This document shows positions 24,811-33,577 of a stretch of 64,000 nucleotides of DNA, in pieces. Made by a program: the position numbers and the translations under genes. How positions within the stretch are numbered: the stretch's first letter is position 1; each line of letters begins with the position of its first letter. Below the pieces are notes generated by a model. The model ran no database searches, was not told where the DNA came from, and was given only the letters and a program-made list of their open reading frames with translations. This DNA comes from RGIG5612 sp045627365 (GTDB lineage: Bacteria; Bacillota; Clostridia; Lachnospirales; Lachnospiraceae): the NCBI GenBank assembly GCA_045627365.1, contig JAZQNN010000036.1, positions 1 through 64,000 on the forward strand, written 5' to 3'.

Positions 24811-24896
24811 GAACTTTTTTAAAGAATTTTTTAAGTTTATTTCGCACCACAAGATATGGTGGTTTCATTGCTCCGGATGTTGTATTTAAGGCGTTT

Positions 24897-25823
24897 TTAC
24901 GAAAGCCCGTTGATTATGAAATACAGTATCGGGATGGTCACAACACAGAAAATATTCATCATTCCCGTTCCGAGTGACGCGGTCTCATAGTCTGAACCAT
25001 ACGTCAGGCTCATCATGCTTACGATCACCGCCGTCGGCATTCCGGCCATTATCGTAATGCAGGAAGTGATAAGTCCCGTGCCAATCGTAGCCTTAAGAAT
25101 GAAAAACGTCGCAAGCGGTATTACAAGCAGTTTGATCGCAGAGATCACGTAGCACTGCCATTTGCTGAAGATCCTCTTAAATGAATATGCGCCGATCATA
25201 CTTCCAAGCACCACCATAGCAAGAGGCGAAGTCAGTTGATGAATGAACTCCAGAGGGAGCATGACGATATCCGGAAAACGAACATTCAGGAAATACAGCA
25301 CAAATGAAACGATAACGGTTATCAGTCCCGGATTGATAAATGACTTCATGGTGAATCTGTATGTGCTGCCGCTTCCCTTTGTAATAATGAACATTCCATA
25401 TGAGAAGAAGAAAATGCCCAAAATTGCGTTCAGGATCGCCATGTAGAAGATGCCGATCTGTCCGTAAAGTGCCTCGCCGAGAGGAATCCCCAAAAAACCT
25501 GTGTTGCCGAATATCAGCATTGCCTGATATACGCCGTCAGACTTCTGTCCGCGTCCGAACCTGAACAGCTTGGTGATTATAAATCCCAGCGGAATAAGGA
25601 CAGCATAACAGCAGCACCCGATGATCAGGAGCTTGAATACATTCTGCTTCTCGCTGATGTCCGTGGAAAGTACCGCAACGAGCGTCGTAACATTGCCCGT
25701 CACAAAAAGAACCAGCTTGGATAGTCTCTCGTTTGCCTCATCGTTCAGTATTTTCTTTTTGTACAGGAAGAATCCGAGCGCCATTGCTACGAATATCTTC
25801 ACCATCGCAATTACAACGCTCAT
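24897..25823 (-). CDS. AEC-family transporter (auxin efflux carrier-like)
   Basis: 308-residue membrane protein with about ten helices. The N-terminal MVKIFVAMALGFFLYKKKILNDEANERLSKLV and FGNTGFLGIPLGEALYG are typical of bacterial AEC carriers, which export or import small organic acids. Its ATG overlaps the stop of the paralogue upstream (ATGA). Substrate cannot be told from sequence; auxin is not implied. Confidence 0.88.
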   Translation of the reverse strand: MSVVIAMVKIFVAMALGFFLYKKKILNDEANERLSKLVLFVTGNVTTLVAVLSTDISEKQNVFKLLIIGCCCYAVLIPLGFIITKLFRFGRGQKSDGVYQAMLIFGNTGFLGIPLGEALYGQIGIFYMAILNAILGIFFFSYGMFIITKGSGSTYRFTMKSFINPGLITVIVSFVLYFLNVRFPDIVMLPLEFIHQLTSPLAMVVLGSMIGAYSFKRIFSKWQCYVISAIKLLVIPLATFFILKATIGTGLITSCITIMAGMPTAVIVSMMSLTYGSDYETASLGTGMMNIFCVVTIPILYFIINGLS

Positions 25824-26749
25824 ATAAACTTACCTAATAACATATACTGCACGGCTATCGTAATAACGCAGCAGATATTCATAAACGCGGTACAGCCGGC
25901 TGCTGTTTTGCCTGCCTTGCTGCCGGCCGGAGCCATCATGCTTATTGCCGCTGCTGCCGGAAGTCCGGTGTAAATAACAATGATCGCTGCCATTACATCG
26001 AGTCCGAATATCAGTTTCATCAGGAAAAATGCCGCAAGCGGGGCAACCGCCATCTTCACCATAAGCATGACATAGAAACGCCAGTTGCCGAACACCTCCT
26101 TAAGCGGAAGTGCCGCAGCCATTGAGCCGACCGTTATCATTGCCAGAGGTGATGTTATCTGACCGATAAAGCTGATCGGTGTCATAACTATCTCAGGGAG
26201 CTTCACCTTGAGCAGGAACAGGATCAGCGCCAGAATCGCGCTTATGGAACACGGATTTATGATCTTCTTGATATTGATGCCGCCGGCACCCTGTGAGCCG
26301 GAATTGGACCAGATATATCCCGCCGTGTAGCACAGCAGATTGAAATGGATATTCAGGAGTGCCATGTAGAAAATACCGGTCTTCCCGTAAAGCGACTGAG
26401 CGATCGGGAAGCCTAAGAAGCCGGCGTTACCGAATATCATCAGATTCCAGTAAATGGTCTTAAGATCGTGTCCGGGCTTAAGCAGCCAGGTGGCGATGAC
26501 CGCTATAATGAACAGCAGAACATAAACGCCGAGACCGACGATCATGAGGCGGCCGACATTTGCTGCCTCCTCTCCCGAAGATTCCATCGACACGATAGCG
26601 TTGAATATCATGCATGGGCAGGTTGCCTGCACAACAAGCGCCGACAGGCTCTTGTTGATGCCGTCGTTAAAAATCTTGATCTTATAAAGGAAATATCCGA
26701 TAGCCATTGCCAGAATGATCTTCGCAACGGCCGTTGCCACAACTGTCAT
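25820..26749 (-). CDS. AEC-family transporter (auxin efflux carrier-like)
   Basis: 309 residues, paralogue of the next gene with the same layout (KIILAMAIGYFLYKIKIFNDGINKSLSALV, FGNAGFLGFPIAQSLYG). First of a two-gene operon. GGAGCAATAA precedes the ATG. The two copies are clearly diverged along the whole length, so the tandem duplication is not recent. Confidence 0.88.
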   Translation of the reverse strand: MTVVATAVAKIILAMAIGYFLYKIKIFNDGINKSLSALVVQATCPCMIFNAIVSMESSGEEAANVGRLMIVGLGVYVLLFIIAVIATWLLKPGHDLKTIYWNLMIFGNAGFLGFPIAQSLYGKTGIFYMALLNIHFNLLCYTAGYIWSNSGSQGAGGINIKKIINPCSISAILALILFLLKVKLPEIVMTPISFIGQITSPLAMITVGSMAAALPLKEVFGNWRFYVMLMVKMAVAPLAAFFLMKLIFGLDVMAAIIVIYTGLPAAAAISMMAPAGSKAGKTAAGCTAFMNICCVITIAVQYMLLGKFI

Positions 26750-26832
26750 TTATTGCTCCATGTGACTTTTTTACCTTTGCTTAAGGCACGTATGCAATGA
26801 TAACACAAACTCCCCGCAAATGATACTTTATA

Positions 26833-26861
26833 TTGTAAGAATAACGTTTTAATGATAATAT
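26833..26861 (+). promoter_or_regulatory. Promoter for the DUF1292 gene
   Basis: -35 TTGTAA (26833-26838), 17-bp spacer, -10 TAATAT (26856-26861) on the plus strand, about 55 nt ahead of the start codon. Confidence 0.55.
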
Positions 26862-26924
26862 AAAAATGTATCGGGCTTTTTTCCGATGTAACAATTTTGA
26901 TATTCATTTTAGGAGGATATATCT

Positions 26925-27257
26925 ATGGCACATGATCATGAGTGCGGATGCGGTTGCGGTTGCGAGCACGATGAGGAACCTATCATCATCAATCTTGAGT
27001 TTGATGACGGCGAGACCATCGAGTGCGAGCCTTTATTTATCTTCGACGTTGAAGGAAGCGACTATGTAGCGCTTGTTCCGACAGACGAGACCAACGACGA
27101 AGTATTCCTTTATGCTTACCATGAGCTGAGCGAGGACGAGTTTGAGTTCCTTGACATCGACAGCGATGAAGTTTACGACAAAGTCGTTGCTGAATTCGAG
27201 CGCATCATGGAAGAAGCTGAAGCTCTTGACGAAGCTTATGAGGAGGAAGAGAAATAA
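26925..27257 (+). CDS. DUF1292 protein with N-terminal His/Cys cluster
   Basis: 110-residue, very acidic cytoplasmic protein. The central part (INLEFDDGETIECEPLFIFDVEGSDYVALVP and EVFLYAYHE) matches DUF1292, a small family common in clostridia and of unknown function. Residues 3-15 read HDHECGCGCGCEH, five His/Cys alternating with Gly, a plausible metal-binding tag. The C-terminus is a Glu-rich helix. AGGAGGATATATCT precedes the ATG. Followed 15 nt later by an RNA methyltransferase gene. Confidence 0.85.
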   Translation: MAHDHECGCGCGCEHDEEPIIINLEFDDGETIECEPLFIFDVEGSDYVALVPTDETNDEVFLYAYHELSEDEFEFLDIDSDEVYDKVVAEFERIMEEAEALDEAYEEEEK

Positions 27258-27272
27258 TCTTCCGATACTGAT

Positions 27273-28151
27273 ATGTGGCTTGCGAATAACTGGAAAGATT
27301 ACGAAGTAATAGATGCTACGGACGGCGAAAAGCTCGAACGCTGGGGCCGTTACGTTCTGCTGCGGCCCGACCCCCAGGTTATCTGGTCTACCCCCAGAAA
27401 GGCGGCAGAATGGAACAGGCTGAATGCCCATTACCACCGCTCAGCAAAGGGCGGAGGTGAATGGGAGTTTTTCGACCTTCCCGAGCAATGGTCGATCAAT
27501 TACGGTCGGCTTACTTTCAATCTGAAACCGTTCAGTTTCAAGCACACCGGTCTGTTCCCTGAACAGGCGGTCAATTGGGACTGGTTCTCTTCCCTGATAT
27601 CGGCCCGCAAAAAGGCGCGTCCGGACAAGGAGATCAAGGTTCTTAATCTTTTCGCATACACAGGCGGCGCCACATGCGCCGCGTGTGCCGCAGGCGCACA
27701 TGTAACTCACGTCGATGCTTCCAAAGGCATGACCGGATGGGCCAAAGAGAACGCCAAAAGTTCCGGCATCGACGAGACTCTTACGCGTTTCTTTGTCGAC
27801 GATTGTCAAAAGCTCATCGAGCGTGAGATCCGTCGCGGCAATCATTACGAAGCTATCATCATGGATCCGCCTTCATACGGACGCGGTCCTAAGGGAGAAG
27901 TGTGGAAGCTGGAAGACAGCGTTTACGGTCTGATCAAGTCCAGTGCGGAGCTTCTTTCCGACGATGCTCTCTTCTTCCTGATCAATTCATACACCACAGG
28001 CCTTCAGCCGGCCGTACTGACTTATATGCTCAGCTCGGCAATAAAGCCGCGTTTCGGCGGAAGCGTTGAATCCGACGAGATCGGACTCCCTGTCCGTGAA
28101 AGCGGACTTGCCCTTCCTTGCGGAGCCAGCGGAAGGTGGACCGGAAGGTAA
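27273..28151 (+). CDS. Class I SAM-dependent RNA methyltransferase (RlmI/RlmL-like)
   Basis: 292 residues. SAM-binding motif I VLNLFAYTGGAT (123-134), acidic motif II THVDAS (145-150), and catalytic-site motif IIMDPPSYGRG (195-204) are those of the COG1092-type rRNA cytosine methyltransferases. The N-terminal PUA domain of RlmI is absent. Target base unknown. No good Shine-Dalgarno precedes the ATG; a GA-rich tract at the end of the previous gene is about 25 nt away. Stop overlaps the next start (TAATG). Confidence 0.82.
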   Translation: MWLANNWKDYEVIDATDGEKLERWGRYVLLRPDPQVIWSTPRKAAEWNRLNAHYHRSAKGGGEWEFFDLPEQWSINYGRLTFNLKPFSFKHTGLFPEQAVNWDWFSSLISARKKARPDKEIKVLNLFAYTGGATCAACAAGAHVTHVDASKGMTGWAKENAKSSGIDETLTRFFVDDCQKLIEREIRRGNHYEAIIMDPPSYGRGPKGEVWKLEDSVYGLIKSSAELLSDDALFFLINSYTTGLQPAVLTYMLSSAIKPRFGGSVESDEIGLPVRESGLALPCGASGRWTGR

Positions 28152-28876
28152 TGGCTCTTCTCAGACTTGACAAATACATATCCGGTGCTGCCGGATGCAG
28201 CAGACAGGACGCCCGCGATAAGATCAGCGCAGGGCGTGTTTGTGTTAACGGAGTAGTCGTTAAGAAGATCGGTGAGAAGATACCTGATGACGCCAACGTC
28301 ACTCTGGACAAGATCCCTTTGAAATATGAAGAGCACATCTATCTGATCCTCAACAAGCCTTTGGGATATGTCTGCTCGACTGACGACCCTTCTTCGCCGA
28401 CGGTTCTGACTCTGGTTTCTCAGGAGCTGATGCGCGATGGCCTGTTCCCGGCGGGACGCCTGGATAAATACAGTCAGGGGATGGTGATCATCACCGACGA
28501 CGGCGTATTTGCGCACAATATACTTTCCCCGAGGAGGCATTTGCCGAAGAAGTATTATGTTGAACTGGATGCGCCGCTGATGAATGACGAGATGAAGGAA
28601 CTGTTCCTGAAGGGCGTGTATCTGGGAAACGATGAATACTCTTCCCCGGCGTATCTTGAGCCAATCACCGAAACGAGCGGCTATGTGACGATACACGAAG
28701 GGATCTATCATCAGGTGCGCCGGATGTTTGATCAGAACGGTGCCCACGTCACCGCCCTGAAGCGTGTCCAGATCGGTTGTCTGCCGCTTCCTTTAGACCT
28801 TGAAGAAGGCCACTGCCGCGCGCTGAGCGCGGATGAGCTTACACTGCTGACTGCAAAAGAACAAACGGAGGTATAA
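28151..28876 (+). CDS. rRNA pseudouridine synthase, RsuA family
   Basis: 241 residues. S4 RNA-binding domain at 1-50 (LLRLDKYISGAAGCSRQDARDKI), then the RsuA/RluB catalytic domain with GRLDKYSQG (catalytic Asp105) and HQVRRMFDQNGAHVTALKR. In E. coli RsuA modifies U516 of 16S rRNA; the same target is likely. Its start shares a base with the stop of the methyltransferase, so two rRNA-modifying enzymes are translationally coupled. Confidence 0.88.
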   Translation: MALLRLDKYISGAAGCSRQDARDKISAGRVCVNGVVVKKIGEKIPDDANVTLDKIPLKYEEHIYLILNKPLGYVCSTDDPSSPTVLTLVSQELMRDGLFPAGRLDKYSQGMVIITDDGVFAHNILSPRRHLPKKYYVELDAPLMNDEMKELFLKGVYLGNDEYSSPAYLEPITETSGYVTIHEGIYHQVRRMFDQNGAHVTALKRVQIGCLPLPLDLEEGHCRALSADELTLLTAKEQTEV

Positions 28877-28879
28877 ATT

Positions 28880-29365
28880 ATGAGCAAAACATTGGTTGCA
28901 TATTTTTCTGCAAGCGGAGTAACGGAAAACGTTGCCAAAAAAGTGGCTGAAGCCATTGAAGCTGATGTATATGAGATCACACCGGAAGTCAAATACACCA
29001 AGGCGGATCTTGACTGGATGGACAAAAATTCACGCAGCACCATAGAGATGAACAATAAGAGCATCCGCCCGGCCATTATTTCAGGTGACGCAGATGTTTC
29101 GGGCTATGATACGGTTTGCCTCGGATTCCCTATCTGGTGGTATGTTGCTCCGACGATCGTCAACACATTCCTTGAAGCGTATGACTTTTCCGGGAAGAAA
29201 ATAGTGCTGTTCGCCACTGCCGGAAGCAGCGGATTCGGTAATACCACCGCAGAACTTAAGCCTTCCGCACCCGGCGCGAATTTCGTAGAAACCGAAGTTC
29301 TCACGGGAGCCATAACGGATCCGGATATCGAAAAGCTGGCCGGAATCGTTAAAGAAGCTATTTAG
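28880..29365 (+). CDS. Flavodoxin family protein
   Basis: 161 residues, cytoplasmic. Phosphate-binding loop SASGVTENVAKKVAE near the start and GFPIWWYVAPTIVNTFLE are hallmarks of the flavodoxin_4-type family. Carries electrons via FMN; partner unknown. CGGAGGTATAAATT precedes the ATG. Last gene of a four-gene plus-strand unit, with a strong terminator behind. Confidence 0.88.
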   Translation: MSKTLVAYFSASGVTENVAKKVAEAIEADVYEITPEVKYTKADLDWMDKNSRSTIEMNNKSIRPAIISGDADVSGYDTVCLGFPIWWYVAPTIVNTFLEAYDFSGKKIVLFATAGSSGFGNTTAELKPSAPGANFVETEVLTGAITDPDIEKLAGIVKEAI

Positions 29366-29396
29366 GTTGTTATATTAATTACTGCTAAATCAAGAA

Positions 29397-29436
29397 GAAA
29401 CTCGTTTTAAGATATCTTAAAACGAGTTTCTTTTTT
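29397..29436 (+). terminator. Bidirectional terminator
   Basis: A perfect 34-bp palindrome (29397-29430; 17-nt arms starting GAAACTCGTTTTAAG) followed by TTTTTT on the plus strand. It lies between the converging flavodoxin and UPF0371 genes, but the minus-strand U tract is weaker. Confidence 0.85.
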
Positions 29437-29446
29437 ATGTACACCT

Positions 29447-30907
29447 TTATAAATTCTTTGGTTCGTATGTAAATATGCATCCCAGTCTGCGCAGCGTTCT
29501 TCTGTCTATCGCAGACAATGTTGCCGTAGTGTGTACCTGGCAGCCGCGCAGCTTAGGAAGCTGCTCCATGGCGATACGCGCATCATCATCTATCTCTGAT
29601 GCGATTGAAAGAGCAACCAGCACCTCGTCCGGATGGAGACGCGGATTGCGGCTTCCCAGATAATTTGTCTTAAGCACCTGGATCGGTGCGATGGACGCCG
29701 GTGAAATAATCTTCTCATCTTTCGGCAGTCCGGCCAGATATTTAACAGCCTTGATAATACATGCTGCTGTAGGCCCTAAAAGTTCTCCTGTTTTGCCGGT
29801 GATGATCTTTCCGTCAGGGAGTTCGATCGCGGTGGCAACGTCACCGGTTTCGCGTTCGCGGTCCTTGGCTGCGGCAACGACCTTCCTGTCGTTTACGCTC
29901 AGACCTTCCTGCTCCATCAGCAGTTTGATTTTGTCTACTTCGCTGATTTCCTTATTGCCTGCCGCAACTCCGACAACCGCCTGGAAATATCTGCGGATTA
30001 TCTCCTGACGTCCGGCCTCCTTGCACACCTCATCATCTATAATGCAGTTACCGGCCATATTTACACCCATGTCCGTCGGTGATGCGTAAGGGCTCTTGCC
30101 GTATATTTCCACGAATATTCTATTGAGCACCGGGAAGATCTCAACATCGCGGTTGTAGTTTACCGTTGTCTTTCCGTATGCCTTCAGATGGAACGGGTCG
30201 ATCATATTAACGTCATTAAGATCGGCGGTAGCTGCCTCGTAAGCCACGTTGACCGGGTGCTCAAGCGGCAGATTCCAAATCGGGAATGTCTCAAACTTTG
30301 CATATCCGGAGCTGATTCCGTGCTTGTGGTCGTGATAAAGCTGAGAAAGGCAGGTGGCCATTTTGCCTGAGCCCGGTCCCGGTGCAGTCACCACAATGAG
30401 CGGACGGGTCGTCTCGATATAATCGTTGATTCCGAAGCCCTCGTCGCTGATAACACGGTAAATGTCTTCCGGATATCCCTTGATGTAATAATGGTGGTAA
30501 ACCTTAAGTCCATGACGCTCAAGTCTGTTCTGGAAGCGGACGATGCTTCGCTCCTCAGAATATCTGGCAATCACAACGCTGCTGACAAAAAGCCCTGCTT
30601 TGGTGTATTCGCCAACCAGTCTCAGAACGTCATCATCATAACCGATTCCAAGGTCTTCACGGATCTTGTTGTGTTCGATATCCTCGGCATTGACAACCAT
30701 CACGATCTCTGCCTGATCTGCAAGGGCCAGAAGCATCTGTAACTTGCTGTCGGCATGAAATCCCGGCAAAACTCTTGACGCATGGAGATCGTCAAATACT
30801 TTGCCGCCGAATTCCAGATACAGCTTTCCGCCAAACTGTGCGATTCTTTCCTTAATATGTTCAGACTGTGTTTTTAAATATAGGTCGTTGTCAAATCCGA
30901 TTTTCAT
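29447..30907 (-). CDS. UPF0371/DUF1846 family protein
   Basis: 486 residues, cytoplasmic. Whole-length match in character to UPF0371 (starts KIGFDNDLYLKTQSEHIKERI; ATADLNDVNMIDPFHLKAYG in the middle). A P-loop-like motif VTAPGPGSGKMATCLSQ lies near residue 170, suggesting nucleotide binding. Function unknown. ATG at 30907 follows GAAGGAATAAAA. Downstream of ptb on the same strand but separated by a terminator hairpin. Confidence 0.85.
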   Translation of the reverse strand: MKIGFDNDLYLKTQSEHIKERIAQFGGKLYLEFGGKVFDDLHASRVLPGFHADSKLQMLLALADQAEIVMVVNAEDIEHNKIREDLGIGYDDDVLRLVGEYTKAGLFVSSVVIARYSEERSIVRFQNRLERHGLKVYHHYYIKGYPEDIYRVISDEGFGINDYIETTRPLIVVTAPGPGSGKMATCLSQLYHDHKHGISSGYAKFETFPIWNLPLEHPVNVAYEAATADLNDVNMIDPFHLKAYGKTTVNYNRDVEIFPVLNRIFVEIYGKSPYASPTDMGVNMAGNCIIDDEVCKEAGRQEIIRRYFQAVVGVAAGNKEISEVDKIKLLMEQEGLSVNDRKVVAAAKDRERETGDVATAIELPDGKIITGKTGELLGPTAACIIKAVKYLAGLPKDEKIISPASIAPIQVLKTNYLGSRNPRLHPDEVLVALSIASEIDDDARIAMEQLPKLRGCQVHTTATLSAIDRRTLRRLGCIFTYEPKNL

Positions 30908-30932
30908 TTTTATTCCTTCAAGATACATATTG

Positions 30933-30960
30933 AAAGGCCGCTTCGGATGAAGCGGCCCTT
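30933..30960 (-). terminator. Terminator after the Ptb-like gene
   Basis: Minus-strand arms GGCCGCTTC and GAAGCGGCC with a 4-nt loop, then TTTCAATATG. The short U tract suggests partial read-through into the UPF0371 gene, whose ribosome binding site follows at once. Confidence 0.6.
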
Positions 30961-30974
30961 GTTACAAAAGGTGA

Positions 30975-31892
30975 TTATTCCAGTGAAGCTGCTGCTGCCA
31001 GGCAGATCGAAAGGTATTTCTCCTCTGCGGTAGAGGCTCTGCTTGTCATTATTACCGGACATTTAGCGCCTACTACAAAGCCTCCCATCTTAGCGTGACA
31101 GAACTGTGCGAGCATCTTGCCCATTGAATTTGCCTGATGGATGTTGGTTGCGATAAGAACATCGCAGTCACCTGCTACAGGTGATTCGTATCCCTTCTGC
31201 TCGCAGATGTCAGGATCAACAGCCAGGTCGAACTGGATAGGTCCTTCAACGATGCAGTTGGTGATCTCGCCGCGCTGGTTCATAGCCTTAAGCTCAGCTG
31301 CGTCGATGGTCTCAGGCATCTTAGGGTCAACTTTCTCCTTGCATGCGATAACGCCGACCTTCGGGCAGTCATAGCCGAGCTTCAGCATTGTATCAACAGT
31401 GTTCTGGATGATCTGCTTCTTCTGCTCGAGATCAGGATATGTAACCATGCCGCCGTCTTCCGGAGCGATGAGCTTCTTGTAAGCTGAAGGAGCTTCGAAG
31501 ATAGCAAAGTGTGTCATCATTTTGCCCGGAACTCTGAGTCCGTTCTCTTTATTTACTACTGCGCGAAGATAATCGCTTGACTCAACGTGGCCCTTAAGCA
31601 GGAAGTCTGCCTTGCCTTCGTTGATAAGAGCAACAGCCTTCTTAGCTGCTTCAACAGGATCTGCTACGTCATAGATATCCTCGTCCTTGCAGTCAAGACC
31701 GATATTTGCGATGATCTGTTTGATCTTAGCTGCGTCGCCTACCAGTACCGGGCTTACAAGGCCCTGTGCTGCTGCGCGCTGAACTGCCTGCAGTGTATGC
31801 TCGTCATCAGCTGCTGCTACAGCGATACGGCTAACTTTAGAATTGCCTTTTAATTTCTTCTCGATGATTTCATCAAATGTTTTGTAAACCAT
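30975..31892 (-). CDS. ptb: Phosphate butyryltransferase-like acyltransferase
   Basis: 305-residue member of the phosphate acetyl/butyryltransferase family, converting acyl-CoA and phosphate to acyl phosphate. Conserved LVGDAAKIKQII near the N-terminus, LLKGHVESSDYLRAV, and the C-terminal CPVIMTSRASTAEEKYLSI phosphate-site region. ATG at 31892 follows GGAGGAGATTT. No butyrate kinase gene is adjacent, so the choice between butyrate, branched-chain or acetyl substrates stays open. Confidence 0.82.
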   Translation of the reverse strand: MVYKTFDEIIEKKLKGNSKVSRIAVAAADDEHTLQAVQRAAAQGLVSPVLVGDAAKIKQIIANIGLDCKDEDIYDVADPVEAAKKAVALINEGKADFLLKGHVESSDYLRAVVNKENGLRVPGKMMTHFAIFEAPSAYKKLIAPEDGGMVTYPDLEQKKQIIQNTVDTMLKLGYDCPKVGVIACKEKVDPKMPETIDAAELKAMNQRGEITNCIVEGPIQFDLAVDPDICEQKGYESPVAGDCDVLIATNIHQANSMGKMLAQFCHAKMGGFVVGAKCPVIMTSRASTAEEKYLSICLAAAASLE

Positions 31893-31960
31893 AAATCTCC
31901 TCCGACGGTGTTTAAATAATCTCAGCAAACGCCATAAAATACTATCTTGTTTAGTCTACC

Positions 31961-31966
31961 ATTATA
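31961..31966 (-). promoter_or_regulatory. Probable -10 of the Ptb-like gene
   Basis: TATAAT on the minus strand about 70 nt ahead of the start. The -35 region is poor. Confidence 0.35.
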
Positions 31967-32018
31967 AGCACTTAAAACTCAAGTAAAATGTTATAAATAA
32001 TATAGATATATTATATTA

Positions 32019-33569
32019 CTAATTGATTTCAGAAGCGACTTCTTCCACTCCAAGCTCAAGCCTTACAGACGGGTAAACCTCGCCGAGCCTTCCGAGCGTA
32101 CGGTTATATGAGTCGGACGCATCGTAAACATTGTACGTACGCCAGTCATCGACCGACAGCTTGTAATCAAGCGGCACGATCGTATATGTTCCGTCATTCC
32201 AGTGATCGACCCACAGCGGCAGAACATATATGTCGGCAAGTCTGATCTCACCGTCGCTGTACTTCTCGTATGTGAACTCAAATGTCACGCCGTCTTCGGT
32301 ATATCCTCTCGGTTCCTCCGGGACCATTACTTCCTTGCGCTGAGCCGACAGACAATTGCCCATGGAATACAGGCAGTACGTGATGTTGCCCTCTGCGCCG
32401 GTCAGTGTATCGAACTTCTGGACAACGTGCGGATGTCCGCCGATGATAATATCCACGCCAAGGTCCGCAAGATGCTGTGCGATTTCCTCCTGCTCGTAGC
32501 AAGGCTCGTCCTGGTATTCGTTGCCCCAGTGGATGAAGAATACCGTAACATCGCATTCGGCGCCTTCCATTTCGCTCATATCTGCCGCACACGATTCATA
32601 TAATGTGCCCAGGTCGTCATAGCAGAAACTGTTGACCAGGTCCTGGTCGTCCCAGTTCATCACATTGCCGTTGAGAGACTTCTGCTCGCCCGCGTATGAT
32701 CTGGTATCGTATGTGTAGCATGCAAATCCGAATCTAATCCCGTTGATATCTTTGACCAACACATACGAATCATCTGTATCAAGTCTTGTTCCGATATAAT
32801 CCAGGCCCTTTTCCTTGATGACCTGCTGCGTCCTTGTAAGTCCCAGCGAACCGGTGTCATATGTATGGTTGTTGGCTGTAAGCAGCATATCAACGCCCGC
32901 ATTCTTAAGTCCGGTAACGATATCCGTCGGCGCGTTGAAAACCGGGTATCCGCGGAACGAACCCCACTCAAGGCCGCCGAGCGTGACCTCAAGATTGGCG
33001 ATCATATAATCGACCTCAGACCAATAAGGCTCAACTCTTGTGAAATCCTCGGTGAAATCGTAATCATTTCCGCCTATGCTTGCAGCGCTCAGAACACTGT
33101 CATGCAGCAGGATATCGCCTGTTGCACCGATAGTGGCCGTTGCGACAAGTACCGGCTCGGGAGGATCCGTAGGCTCTTCTTCTGTGGTCGTTTCTTTCGT
33201 CTTAGCGGTGTCTTTGGAGGCAGACTCGGTGTTCTGTGTCTCCTTGCCGCCTTCACCCTTGTCCCCAAATATGAAAATACAACCGATAACGATCGCTGCT
33301 ATGGCAAGCACGATCAGTATAATCGGCAGTATTCTTGTTTTTTTCTTCTTTTTCTTTCGGGTCGGGGCCGGAGCAGATGCCTGACGTACAGCCTGGCTTG
33401 GCTGCGTCCGGTTAACCGGCTTCGTCTGACGGGTCGGCTGTGCCTGGCGCGGTTGCTGCGTAGTGCGTGCGGTCTGAGTTGAAGCCGCCGCAGTATGGCG
33501 GACCGGCTCTGTTTCTATCTGATTTGCCGGTCTTGGACCGGATGTCTGTTTGGGAGTTCTCTGTGTCAT
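32019..33569 (-). CDS. CapA-family membrane-anchored metallophosphatase-like protein
   Basis: 516 residues. Cytoplasmic Gln/Thr/Arg-rich disordered tail (1-70), lysine stretch, one membrane helix (80-101), T/K/E-rich extracellular linker (about 105-140), then the CapA domain. The metal-site motifs TGDILLH, ANNHTYDTG, FIHWGNEY and GGHPHVVQ are intact. CapA proteins take part in poly-gamma-glutamate or other surface polymer handling. Third gene of an operon with a GT2-GtrA protein and a PIG-L deacetylase; gaps are 8-9 nt. GAGGTAAGTA precedes the ATG. Confidence 0.85.
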   Translation of the reverse strand: MTQRTPKQTSGPRPANQIETEPVRHTAAASTQTARTTQQPRQAQPTRQTKPVNRTQPSQAVRQASAPAPTRKKKKKKTRILPIILIVLAIAAIVIGCIFIFGDKGEGGKETQNTESASKDTAKTKETTTEEEPTDPPEPVLVATATIGATGDILLHDSVLSAASIGGNDYDFTEDFTRVEPYWSEVDYMIANLEVTLGGLEWGSFRGYPVFNAPTDIVTGLKNAGVDMLLTANNHTYDTGSLGLTRTQQVIKEKGLDYIGTRLDTDDSYVLVKDINGIRFGFACYTYDTRSYAGEQKSLNGNVMNWDDQDLVNSFCYDDLGTLYESCAADMSEMEGAECDVTVFFIHWGNEYQDEPCYEQEEIAQHLADLGVDIIIGGHPHVVQKFDTLTGAEGNITYCLYSMGNCLSAQRKEVMVPEEPRGYTEDGVTFEFTYEKYSDGEIRLADIYVLPLWVDHWNDGTYTIVPLDYKLSVDDWRTYNVYDASDSYNRTLGRLGEVYPSVRLELGVEEVASEIN

Positions 33570-33577
33570 TACTTACC

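Noticed and set aside
29397..29430. 34-bp perfect palindrome as a possible recombination or mobile-element site
   Set aside because: It is followed by a T tract and lies between converging genes, so a terminator is sufficient.
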